Assembly (NCBI GenBank): GCA_001784175.1
Contig: MFPR01000008.1
Span: forward strand, 1-10,229
Direction of reading: 5' to 3'
Length of the DNA: 10,229 nt
Origin: Candidatus Lindowbacteria bacterium RIFCSPLOWO2_12_FULL_62_27
GTDB lineage: Bacteria; Lindowbacteria; 2-12-FULL-62-27
Shown piece after piece: positions 1-5,882 of the stretch; the stretch's first letter is position 1; every line of letters starts with the position of its first letter. A model generated the notes under the pieces. That model had not been told where the DNA came from and made no database searches. It worked only from the letters and a program-made list of their open reading frames with translations. The position numbers and the translations under genes are program-made.

Positions 1-1
1 T

Positions 2-805
2 CAGGGCGTCGACGTGTGGCTCAACAATCCCCGCCGGCCCCTCGAGGCCTCCGGAACGAGCGGCATGAAGGCCGCGATCAACATGACGATGAACCTGAGC
101 TTCCTCGACGGCTGGTGGGACGAGGCCTACACGCCGGACGCCGGCTGGGCGATCGGCGAGGCGGCCGAAACGGAAGGCGAGGCCGAACGGGACAGGATCG
201 AGGCGCAGGCGATTTACAATCTGATCGAACGGGAAATCGCGCCGAAATTTTATGACCGCGACGACATGGGACTGCCCCGCAAATGGATCGCCATGATGAA
301 GTCGGCCCTGAAGAAACTCGCGCCCGTGTTCAATACCCACCGCATGGTGGCGGAATACACGGAACGCATGTACCTCCCGGCCCACCGCGCCGGGGCGCGG
401 CTCTCCGCCAGGGGCGCGGCGCCGGCCAGGTCGCTGGCGGCCTGGCGCGGCCGGATCGCGCGAGACTGGCACGCCGTGCGGATTTGCGTGGAGGCGATGG
501 GCGCGGACAAGGAGGTCAAGGCCGGCGACCGCGTTCCCGTCTCGGCGCGGGTTCACCTCGGGGATCTGAAGCCATCCGACGTTTCAGTCGAGCTGTACCA
601 CGGAGAACTCGACGGCGCGGCGGGGACCCTGACCGGGGCGGCCGTCGAGATGACCACCGACCACGCGCACGGCCCGGAATTCGTCTACCGCGCCGGCATG
701 GTCTGCCCGCGCAGCGGCCAGCACGGCTGGACCGTCCGCGTCCTCCCGCGCCACCCCGATCTCGTCCACCCGCACACCCCGCCCTTTCTGACCTGGGCCG
801 ACTGA
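2..805 (+). CDS. glgP: Alpha-glucan (glycogen/maltodextrin) phosphorylase, C-terminal part
   Basis: This enzyme releases glucose-1-phosphate from alpha-1,4-glucans by phosphorolysis with a pyridoxal phosphate cofactor, in the cytoplasm. The gene is cut by the window edge: the frame is open from base 2 and reads QGVDVWLNNPRRPLEASGTSGMKAA, of which the part ending EASGTSGMK is the family's PLP-lysine signature (lysine codon at 68-70). The following LSFLDGWWDEAY and GWAIGE stretch is typical of the short, single-chain bacterial/archaeal alpha-glucan phosphorylase branch rather than the animal/E. coli MalP branch. About 267 codons are present, so most of the catalytic domain lies upstream. The last ~110 residues form a less conserved, probably beta-rich C-terminal extension. 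The next gene is convergent, with only 16 bases between the two stop codons and no clear intrinsic terminator. The family call is firm; the natural substrate (glycogen or maltodextrin) cannot be told. Confidence 0.92.
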   Translation, partial: QGVDVWLNNPRRPLEASGTSGMKAAINMTMNLSFLDGWWDEAYTPDAGWAIGEAAETEGEAERDRIEAQAIYNLIEREIAPKFYDRDDMGLPRKWIAMMKSALKKLAPVFNTHRMVAEYTERMYLPAHRAGARLSARGAAPARSLAAWRGRIARDWHAVRICVEAMGADKEVKAGDRVPVSARVHLGDLKPSDVSVELYHGELDGAAGTLTGAAVEMTTDHAHGPEFVYRAGMVCPRSGQHGWTVRVLPRHPDLVHPHTPPFLTWAD

Positions 806-821
806 CCCGGGCCCCTCTTTC

Positions 822-1469
822 TCAAGCGCAGTCCGAGTAGGCCGCCTCAAGGTCCAGGACGAACTGGCGGACGTGCTTCTCAAAAAACCGCTTGACCGTC
901 TCCCACTTCACGCCCTCGCCGATGTAGACCGGGTCGGGCGAATCTTCGGCCTCGGCAAAAAAAACCAACGCCTTGCCGATGGTCAGAGTTGAAATCGCCG
1001 TTCCGTATCTGGTCGTCAAGGCCGCGGCCGCCTTCTGAAAGGGCATGTCTTGCAGGATGTAATACAGATCCACAAAATCACGCTTGACCCCCCTTTGCGT
1101 GATGGCGGCGATTTTCATGGAGACGATGTCCAGGGCGCTCGCCACTTTCACACCCTCAAAAGAATCTGTCTCCAGGAAGGGATATGGATATTGAAACAGA
1201 GAAAACTTGGATTCCGGGAAGATGGCGATGAACGTTCTCCTGTCCGCCTGACGAACGTCCGGCGACAGCCCCATGCGCCTGAATTTGGCCGTGAGGCCGT
1301 GTGAGTCGAACGCCTTCGGCGTAAAGAAGTCGAAATCGGTCGATATCCGATGCGACAACCGCAGAGCCAGCCCCGTCCCACCCGCGAGGACGGCGCCGTA
1401 GGAGTTCATCGCCGGGGCGATCTTGCGCAGGAGCGCCCGGGCATCCTTAGTCAAACAGCGGGCATTCAA
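822..1469 (-). CDS. AbiEii/AbiGii-type nucleotidyltransferase toxin
   Basis: The protein belongs to the MNT-fold nucleotidyltransferases, whose AbiEii members act as toxins of type IV toxin-antitoxin/abortive-infection systems. With the start chosen here it has 215 residues. The active-site signature is visible as GGTG at about residues 30-33, then SHRISTDFDFF with the metal-binding DxD at about 45-47. Further on, ALDIVSMKIAAITQRG and KRDFVDLYYIL match the conserved helical part of AbiEii proteins. The frame is open back to 1541, but that extension overlaps the upstream gene by 95 bases and has no ribosome site. A TTG at 1467-1469 has GGAGG seven bases upstream (1477-1481), so I start there. 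The ribosome site then lies inside the end of the partner gene and the two overlap by 23 bases, which suggests translational coupling. The catalytic motifs look intact. The target is unknown. Confidence 0.85.
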   Translation of the reverse strand: MNARCLTKDARALLRKIAPAMNSYGAVLAGGTGLALRLSHRISTDFDFFTPKAFDSHGLTAKFRRMGLSPDVRQADRRTFIAIFPESKFSLFQYPYPFLETDSFEGVKVASALDIVSMKIAAITQRGVKRDFVDLYYILQDMPFQKAAAALTTRYGTAISTLTIGKALVFFAEAEDSPDPVYIGEGVKWETVKRFFEKHVRQFVLDLEAAYSDCA

Positions 1470-1833
1470 ACCAACGCCTCCAGAAATTTCTTGACACCTC
1501 CGATATTTGCCTGCTGGTTTCGTTGACTTCTTGAATGACACGGGTCGGATAAACCATCTGGAGCCACTGAACGTCGGTCAGTCTTCCAATATCCAGGATG
1601 CGCGCGATGACGTATTTTTTGTGCCGCCTTAGATCAATGTTGTCCAAAGACGTATCCCAAAACAGCCGACGGAGTTGGCCCGGCACGGTTTTGACGGCGC
1701 GCAGCCGGCGGATTTTCTCCGACACGCCCGGATCGTCCGCGCGTCCCAGATAACGATGCCGCACCCGCCCGCCCTCGCGGTCGACCCGGTACGCGTATGC
1801 CCGCCGGCCCACCTTGCGAATGAGTATGCTCAT
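1447..1833 (-). CDS. DUF6922-like partner (putative antitoxin) of the AbiEii nucleotidyltransferase
   Basis: This is a 128-residue protein with two visible parts. Residues 1-40 form a basic beta-hairpin-like module (RKVGRRAYAYRVDREGG then VRHRYLG), a pattern common in small mobile-element and defence proteins. From about residue 55 the stretch LRRLFWDTSLDNIDLRRHKK, followed by VIARILDIGRLTDVQWL, resembles the DUF6922 family, which is often found directly upstream of AbiEii-type nucleotidyltransferase genes. By position it should be the antitoxin or regulator, taking the place of the AbiEi protein in the classical pair. The antitoxin role is inferred from context only. The ATG at 1831-1833 follows a strong promoter by only a few bases and has no Shine-Dalgarno sequence, so translation probably starts on an almost leaderless mRNA. 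The 3' end carries the ribosome site of the downstream toxin gene. Confidence 0.72.
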   Translation of the reverse strand: MSILIRKVGRRAYAYRVDREGGRVRHRYLGRADDPGVSEKIRRLRAVKTVPGQLRRLFWDTSLDNIDLRRHKKYVIARILDIGRLTDVQWLQMVYPTRVIQEVNETSRQISEVSRNFWRRWFECPLFD

Positions 1834-1841
1834 CTGGGGGT

Positions 1842-1870
1842 ATTATACACTACAATGTTGTGTAAATCAA
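1842..1870 (-). promoter_or_regulatory. Near-consensus promoter of the DUF6922/AbiEii pair, with dyad
   Basis: Read on the minus strand, TTGATT (1870-1865) and a perfect TATAAT (1847-1842) are separated by 17 bases, the optimal spacing for the housekeeping sigma factor. Transcription should start near 1835, only about two bases before the ATG at 1833. Within the promoter lie a TACAC/GTGTA inverted repeat (1846-1850 and 1860-1864) and a nested ACAA-TG-TTGT dyad (1852-1861). These lie in the spacer, and the TACAC arm touches the -10 box, so a bound autorepressor would block RNA polymerase. The promoter is seen directly; the operator role is inferred. Confidence 0.75.
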
Positions 1871-1882
1871 CGCCGCCGCCTG

Positions 1883-2371
1883 CTACTTTTTCAGGCCCCG
1901 GCCGAGAACGTCCTGGAGGAACTCGAGGAGGTCCGCCGACGTCACGATCCCGATGAGACGCGAGGTTTCGGGATCCACGATCGGAACGCTGTTGAACCGT
2001 TTGGCGCGCAACAGGCCCGCGCATTCGCGGATGCCGCTGTCCGGCGGAAGGGTGAAAACCTCCTTCGTCATGAAGGACTGCACCCGCAGGTTCGCGGTCT
2101 GCCGGTCCCGGGCCGTCTCGATCTTGGAGCCCACAAACGCGCTGATCACCCGCTGAAGATCCCCCTTCGCCACCATCCCCACCAGCCGGTCGGGACCACC
2201 GGGCCGCTTCTCGGTCACCGGCAAATGGTGGAACCCGCGCCGCTCCATGATCCGCATCGCCTCTCCGGCGGTTGTCCCCGGCGTGATCGTCACCGGATCG
2301 GGCGTCATGATCCGATGGAGGGAATAATTCGAATACTTCTTCCTGTCCGGTTCCACGGCGCCACGGTACAT
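1883..2371 (-). CDS. Two-CBS-domain protein
   Basis: This is a small protein made almost entirely of a tandem CBS pair (a Bateman module). Such modules bind adenine nucleotides or S-adenosyl compounds and act as cytoplasmic energy or ligand sensors. The first domain runs from IMTPDPVTITPGTTAGEAM to the LVGMVAKGDLQRVI strand-helix. The second runs from FMTKEVFTLPPDSGIRE through FNSVPIVD to LIGIVTSADLLEFL. Nothing else is fused to it, so it probably works by binding a partner or a nucleotide. The ATG at 2369-2371 gives 162 residues. A TTG at 2407 would add 12 residues that do not look conserved, and neither start has a well-spaced ribosome site. It shares the short region 2408-2493 with the divergent porin gene, so the two may be co-regulated. 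The stop is 13 bases before the promoter of the DUF6922 gene. The partner cannot be told from sequence. Confidence 0.85.
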   Translation of the reverse strand: MYRGAVEPDRKKYSNYSLHRIMTPDPVTITPGTTAGEAMRIMERRGFHHLPVTEKRPGGPDRLVGMVAKGDLQRVISAFVGSKIETARDRQTANLRVQSFMTKEVFTLPPDSGIRECAGLLRAKRFNSVPIVDPETSRLIGIVTSADLLEFLQDVLGRGLKK

Positions 2372-2433
2372 GCCTTCGCAGAAAAAAACACGGCCTCCGC
2401 TTGACAAAGGCCGCCCCGTAAGTTTTATATGTC

Positions 2434-2463
2434 AAACTTAACTTGGCTAGTACAAGTTAGTTT
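2434..2463. promoter_or_regulatory. Dyad in the CBS/porin divergent control region
   Basis: A perfect 7-base inverted repeat, TAACTTG (2439-2445) and CAAGTTA (2453-2459), has a 7-base spacer. It is extended by AAAC (2434-2437) and GTTT (2460-2463) with one bulged base on the left. It sits 30-60 bases upstream of the porin ATG. A TTGACA lies at 2401-2406 on the + strand with only a weak TATATG 19 bases later, and TATAAA is present at 2429-2424 on the minus strand, so promoter positions are uncertain. The dyad could be an operator for either divergent gene or a hairpin in the porin mRNA leader. Confidence 0.5.
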
Positions 2464-2493
2464 ATCTTACAACGTAAAGAGGGAGGTATTGAA

Positions 2494-3780
2494 ATGAAGT
2501 ACGCAGCATCTAATTTTTGGCGGGCCGGGGCGGTCCTCCTGCTCCTCGGCGGGGTGGCCGGCGCGGTCCGGGCGGCGGGCACGGACGAGCTCGAGCGGCG
2601 AATCGACGTGCTGAGCCGCGAGATCGAGGAGCTCAAGACGATGGGACGCGGCGCGAGCGGGACCGAGTACGGCGCTGTTCAGAAAACCCGCGTGGGGGGA
2701 TACATGGAACTCCACTACCTCTCCACGCAAAAGGGCGACGGGGAGAATTTCGATTTTCACCGCTACGTCCTCTACGTGGGACACCGGTTCAGCGACTGGA
2801 TCCAGTTTCATTCGGAATTGGAGTTCGAGCACGGGTTCATCAACGACCGGCAGGGCGAGTTCGAGCTCGAACAGGCCTATATCGACTTCAAGCCGAAGGA
2901 GGACTTCGGGATCCGCGCCGGGGTGATCGTCGCGCCGATGGGCGTCATCAACCAGTTCCACGAGCCGCCCACGTTTCACGGCGTGGAGCGGCCGGACGTA
3001 GACAACAAGATCATTCCGTCGACGTGGTTTGCGGCGGGCGCCGGCGTCTACGGGAGCCTCACGCCGAATCTCAAGTATCAGATCTACGGCATCAACGCCC
3101 TCCAGTTCGTCAGCGGCGGCCGGGACGGCACCAAGGCCACCGGGCTGGGCGCGCAACTCGGCACCGACGGCATCCGCAACCTCCGGCAGAAGCAATTCGG
3201 CGGCGAGCAAAACGGGGATGTGCTCGACATCGGCATCGCCGCGCGGCTTGACTACGCCGTCGAACGCTATCCGCTGAATCTCGGCTTCTCTTATTATGGA
3301 GGCGCGGCCGACGACAAAGTCCTGGACACCGCCGGCAATCCTGAACTCACCGGCTTGGTCTTCGACGCGCGCTACAGGCAGGACCGGCTGGATTTCGCCG
3401 GCGAGTGGGCGCAATTCGATGTCGACGACGCCGACAAACTCAAGTCGGCCTACGGCGCCGACCAGGCCGCCCGGCTCGAGGGATGGTACGCCCAGGGCGC
3501 CTACTGGCTCCTGCAGCCGGGCGATCGAAACGGCCTTCTGGCCGACGCGGGACTGGCCGGGTTTGTCCGATACGAAAAGTTCGACACCGCCAAGAAAATG
3601 CCGGCGAATGCGACGGACCGCGCGCAGAACAACCGCGACCGCACGCAGTGGGTGTACGGCATCACCTTCAAGCCGGTGGCCAATCTCGCGGTCAAACTCG
3701 ACTACACGAGCTTCAACGACGCCGACGGGACAACCTTCGACAGCGACAAACTCAACGCCGGCATCGGCTGGCAGTTCTGA
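2494..3780 (+). CDS. Outer-membrane porin, OprO/OprP-like
   Basis: This is a 428-residue outer-membrane beta-barrel protein, probably a diffusion channel for small anions or other solutes. An N-terminal signal peptide (hydrophobic core AGAVLLLLGGVAGAV, likely cleaved after VRA or RAA near residues 27-28) is followed by a short coiled-coil stretch (DELERRIDVLSREIEELKTM, about 31-50), as is common in porins of this type. The barrel follows. The stretch GVIVAPMGVINQFHEPPTF with GVERP, at about 143-167, resembles the conserved early-barrel region of OprO/OprP-like proteins. Alternating amphipathic strands continue to GIGWQF, whose terminal phenylalanine fits the barrel-assembly signal. The start is fixed by GGGAGG (2481-2486), seven bases before the ATG. 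It has no haem motif, unlike the porin at 5883-7130. The substrate cannot be assigned from sequence. Confidence 0.82.
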   Translation: MKYAASNFWRAGAVLLLLGGVAGAVRAAGTDELERRIDVLSREIEELKTMGRGASGTEYGAVQKTRVGGYMELHYLSTQKGDGENFDFHRYVLYVGHRFSDWIQFHSELEFEHGFINDRQGEFELEQAYIDFKPKEDFGIRAGVIVAPMGVINQFHEPPTFHGVERPDVDNKIIPSTWFAAGAGVYGSLTPNLKYQIYGINALQFVSGGRDGTKATGLGAQLGTDGIRNLRQKQFGGEQNGDVLDIGIAARLDYAVERYPLNLGFSYYGGAADDKVLDTAGNPELTGLVFDARYRQDRLDFAGEWAQFDVDDADKLKSAYGADQAARLEGWYAQGAYWLLQPGDRNGLLADAGLAGFVRYEKFDTAKKMPANATDRAQNNRDRTQWVYGITFKPVANLAVKLDYTSFNDADGTTFDSDKLNAGIGWQF

Positions 3781-3795
3781 TCGTTTCGCGCTTGT

Positions 3796-3812
3796 TGCCC
3801 CAATGCGGGGCA
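3796..3812 (+). terminator. Short GC hairpin after the porin gene
   Basis: A perfect 6-base stem, TGCCCC (3796-3801) with GGGGCA (3807-3812) and a 5-base loop, lies 16 bases after the porin stop. There is no T-run behind it, so it is at best a weak or factor-assisted terminator or a 3'-end stabiliser. Confidence 0.35.
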
Positions 3813-3828
3813 GAGTTGACAATCAGGG

Positions 3829-3906
3829 GGGAAGGGGTCAAGCATGAAGTTATTGAAGTTATTATCCATCCATAACTTCAAAAACTTAATGCCTGACCCC
3901 CGTTTC
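3829..3906. repeat. Palindromic element, copy 1 (REP/MITE-like)
   Basis: This 78-base element is repeated at 4404-4485 in the same orientation. Its ends are inverted repeats, GGGGTCAAGCAT and ATGCCTGACCCC, with one mismatch. Inside, AAGTTATTGAAGTTAT pairs with ATAACTTCAAAAACTT (one mismatch) around the loop TATCCATCC, so the whole unit folds into one long hairpin on either strand. No transposase is encoded in it. This is the shape of a non-autonomous element such as a REP/RAYT-mobilised palindrome or a MITE. It truncates the cytochrome gene read leftward from 4295: the cytochrome frame runs into it after residue ~129. Confidence 0.85.
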
Positions 3907-4295
3907 CGATAAACTTTCGCCCCCGGATCCTTTTTGGACCGGATGTCGTGCGATCCGTGGCAGTCGGAGCACCGCGCCGCCTCCGTGTCGCCGCGCTCCC
4001 ATGCTTTTCCGTGGATGCTCGCCGCATAGACGTCCTGCACGTCCGAATGGCACGCGGAACAGTCGACGGCCGGGGGAAGGCCGGGCGATGAGGCGTTTGC
4101 CTCGCCCGAATGGCAGTCGGCGCAGTCGAGGGAGGCGTGAACACTCGGTTTCAGAAGGTCGAGGACGCCCTCCCGATTTTGGTCCGCCCAGTCTGCCGCG
4201 GCCGCCGATGTCATCAGCCCCCAAACGCCGGCGACAAGAGCGATTCCGATTCGATCCTTAATCTTATAACTCTGCGCCGCCTTTGTGGCATTCAT
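3907..4295 (-). pseudogene. Multihaem cytochrome c, N-terminal fragment truncated by the repeat
   Basis: About 130 codons of an exported multihaem cytochrome remain. A signal peptide (IGIALVAGVWGLMTSAAAA, about residues 17-35) is followed by three CxxCH haem sites: CADCH (58-62), CSACH (79-83) and CSDCH (109-113). The last sits in HGKAWERGDTEAARCSDCHG and then SHDI, a pattern of periplasmic multihaem cytochromes, some of which continue into a cytochrome b561-like membrane domain. At 3906 the frame enters palindromic copy 1 and reads element-derived and porin-antisense sequence to a stop at 3702, so the expected further haem sites are missing. The ATG at 4293-4295 overlaps the end of the preceding cytochrome remnant by 32 bases and has AAGGAG ten bases upstream. 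It is probably not functional. The full-length family is uncertain. Confidence 0.8.
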
Positions 4296-4404
4296 GGCAG
4301 TTGGTCTCCTTCCACATGTCCCCCACATCTCCGGGATGGTCATACTCCTCGGCCGACGTGTACCGCTGGGCGAGCGTGCCTTTTTGGTCGACCAGCTTCG
4401 TCAG
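4264..4404 (-). pseudogene. C-terminal remnant of an ImcH/NapC-type cytochrome, paralogue of 7373-8914
   Basis: Translated on the minus strand this reads LTKLVDQKGTLAQRYTSAEE then YDHPGDVGDMWKETNCHECH and KGGAEL before TAA (4264-4266). It matches the last ~45 residues of the intact cytochrome at 7373-8914 (FLKLVGEGG to KGGAELY), including the final CHECH haem site. The rest of the gene is missing: palindromic copy 2 begins at the 5' edge, and the sequence beyond 4485 has no cytochrome coding. Many base differences from the intact copy are synonymous (for example ACC/ACG, TGT/TGC, GAA/GAG), so this is a remnant of an older, once functional paralogue and not a fresh duplication. There is no start codon of its own, so it is not expressed as a protein. 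Confidence 0.85.
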
Positions 4405-4485
4405 GGAAGGGGTCTAGCATGAAGTTATTGAAGTTATTATCCATCCATAACTTCAAAAAACTTATCTATGCCTGACCCCCGTTTC
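4404..4485. repeat. Palindromic element, copy 2 (REP/MITE-like)
   Basis: This second copy is 82 bases long. It differs from copy 1 by one T for A in the left end (GGGGTCTAGCAT) and by four extra bases in the right half (AAACTTATCTATGCC against AACTTAATGCC). It has the same orientation, the same terminal inverted repeats and the same internal hairpin. The shared block runs from GGGAAGGGG to CCCCCGTTTC. It abuts the 5'-truncated cytochrome remnant at 4264-4404, so the two copies bracket the ~500 bases of broken cytochrome genes. Confidence 0.85.
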
Positions 4486-4545
4486 GAGGAGAACGATTCT
4501 GACAAGCATGGAGATCACCCGCCTCCAAGCATCCCTGTATAAAAT

Positions 4546-4567
4546 GGGGGCCGCGCGGGCGGCCCCC
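4546..4567 (-). terminator. Likely terminator of the FG-GAP protein gene
   Basis: A perfect 9-base GC stem, GGGGGCCGC (4546-4554) with GCGGCCCCC (4559-4567) and a 4-base loop, lies 120 bases past the stop of the minus-strand gene at 4687-5778. On that strand it is followed by CATTTTATA, a modest T-rich tail. On the + strand it is followed by TCATTCCTCTTTC, with no gene upstream to serve. The rest of 4486-4686 shows no coding sequence. Confidence 0.6.
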
Positions 4568-4686
4568 TCATTCCTCTTTCCGGCCTCTGAATCGGCTCTC
4601 GGACCTTACCGGCAAAGGGGGTTCAGCGAGATCGACGGGCCGTGATCGTGGAATTCCATATAAGAAACCGAATTCAAACGTTTCCG

Positions 4687-5778
4687 TCACTCGAATCGCG
4701 CGCGCCTCGCCTCCTTTGACAGGCGCCCGGTTGCCGGCATCAATCGGTAGAGCGCCGTCCGGCGCTTGCCAGCGTCCACGACCGCAACCACCACCCGCCC
4801 GGCGACCAGTGCCATCGCGGGGATGGATCCCTCCACCGTCGGCGTGCCGCCGATGACTTTCAATATCTCTTGACCGCCCTCCCGGGCCGCCGCCAGAACG
4901 GCAATCCGGCTTCGGTGTTCGCCGGCTTTGAAAAACCCGCCGCCCTCCAGGTCGGGGTCGTTCACGGCGATCACGATCTCGTCGCCTTTCATTCCGTCCA
5001 CGTCCGTTACCAGCGGCGGCACGCGCCAGCTCCCGGTAGCCTTGGCAACGCCTTCCGGAAGATCCAGCGGGGGCCGGCCCACGGCCAGATCAAGACGGAA
5101 CGCCGGCTGCATCTTCGACCAGAGGACAACCGCCTCGTCGGACTCGATTCGAACCAGCTCCTCATCCTCGACTTCGCCGAGGCGCGCAAACTCGAAGAGG
5201 CCCGTGCCGTCCGGCAGCGCCAGTTTGCCGATGGATCGCGGAAGCGCGCCCGGCACGCCCATCTCGACCACCACGGGCCGCGGGCCATCGCCGGCCGCTT
5301 TTTGCGAAAACAGCACCGGACCGTCCCGCCGGTAGAACCGGCCCGCCGTCTGACTCTCCATGCGGGTCTTGCCCTTCACCGAGACATAAAATGTCGACTG
5401 GACCCGCCCGTCGGGATGGACGGACGAAACGAAGAAACGGACCGCGTCTTTCGCGCCCAACCGTTCCTTGTCCGGCGCCTCGATAAAACCGCCCGACACC
5501 GCCCGTCCGGCCGGCATGACCACGTCGATCGTCTTCCAAATCCGCCGGCTTGGCTGCAGAAGAAAAACGGATTTGCCGGCCACCGCCAGACACAGAGGCT
5601 TGCGGTCCGGGCCGGCCACATCAAACGCGACCACTTCGGCCTCGATCGGCGCCTGCCACGGTTCCAATATATACGGCGCCGCTTCGTCGAGATCGGCCCC
5701 GGCCCGCGCGGGCGCGAGGGGCAGGACGGCGCCGAACGCGAGTATGAGGGCGGCTGTGATGAGACTCCGTGCGCTCAT
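4687..5778 (-). CDS. Exported FG-GAP/VCBS-like beta-propeller protein, function unknown
   Basis: This is an uncharacterised secreted protein of 363 residues. The signal peptide is clear: SARSLITAALILAFGAVLPL followed by APARA and a likely cut before GADLDEAAPYI, with no lipobox cysteine. The rest is rich in short beta strands. One stretch, VTDVDGMKGDEIVIAVND, is the calcium-binding-loop signature of FG-GAP/VCBS propeller repeats, and degenerate relatives occur near the N-terminus (VVAFDVAGPDRKPLCLAVAG). It has no CxxCH motif, so it is not itself a cytochrome. It follows the haem-porin gene on the same strand, and a scaffold or assembly role for the surface complex is possible but only inferred. 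Two ATGs compete. The one at 5790 touches its GAGAGG with no spacing; the one at 5778 lies 12 bases beyond it and is preferred. Family assignment is moderate. Confidence 0.68.
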   Translation of the reverse strand: MSARSLITAALILAFGAVLPLAPARAGADLDEAAPYILEPWQAPIEAEVVAFDVAGPDRKPLCLAVAGKSVFLLQPSRRIWKTIDVVMPAGRAVSGGFIEAPDKERLGAKDAVRFFVSSVHPDGRVQSTFYVSVKGKTRMESQTAGRFYRRDGPVLFSQKAAGDGPRPVVVEMGVPGALPRSIGKLALPDGTGLFEFARLGEVEDEELVRIESDEAVVLWSKMQPAFRLDLAVGRPPLDLPEGVAKATGSWRVPPLVTDVDGMKGDEIVIAVNDPDLEGGGFFKAGEHRSRIAVLAAAREGGQEILKVIGGTPTVEGSIPAMALVAGRVVVAVVDAGKRRTALYRLMPATGRLSKEARRARFE

Positions 5779-5814
5779 GACGATTGGCATCCTCTCTTCA
5801 TTCGTAAACGGCGC

Positions 5815-5870
5815 CCCCCGCTCTCCTCCATGGAGAGCGGGGGACAGGGAGTATAAATTGAGACGCTCAA
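5815..5870 (-). terminator. Tandem hairpins between the haem-porin and FG-GAP genes
   Basis: Reading the minus strand from the haem-porin stop, a small hairpin comes first: TTGAG-CGT-CTCAA at 5870-5858, followed by TTTATAC. A strong one follows with a perfect 12-base stem, CCCCCGCTCTCC (5815-5826) and GGAGAGCGGGGG (5832-5843), and a 5-base loop. Neither has a long T-run. They may terminate part of the transcript, or protect the 3' end of the porin message so that the FG-GAP gene is made at a lower level. Confidence 0.5.
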
Positions 5871-5882
5871 ATCATCAAATGC

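Noticed and set aside
2467-3822. Long minus-strand open frame opposite the porin gene
   Set aside because: It mirrors the porin codons, has no ribosome site or recognisable domain, and the porin frame has a signal peptide, family motif and strong ribosome site.
3702-4343. Open frame of 213 codons spanning the cytochrome fragment
   Set aside because: It starts out of frame in the upstream cytochrome remnant and ends in palindrome and porin-antisense sequence. Only about 130 codons from 4295 are genuine cytochrome.
4870-5856. Long + strand open frame opposite the FG-GAP protein gene
   Set aside because: It is an antisense shadow rich in Arg/His/Pro. The minus-strand product has a clear signal peptide and a propeller motif.
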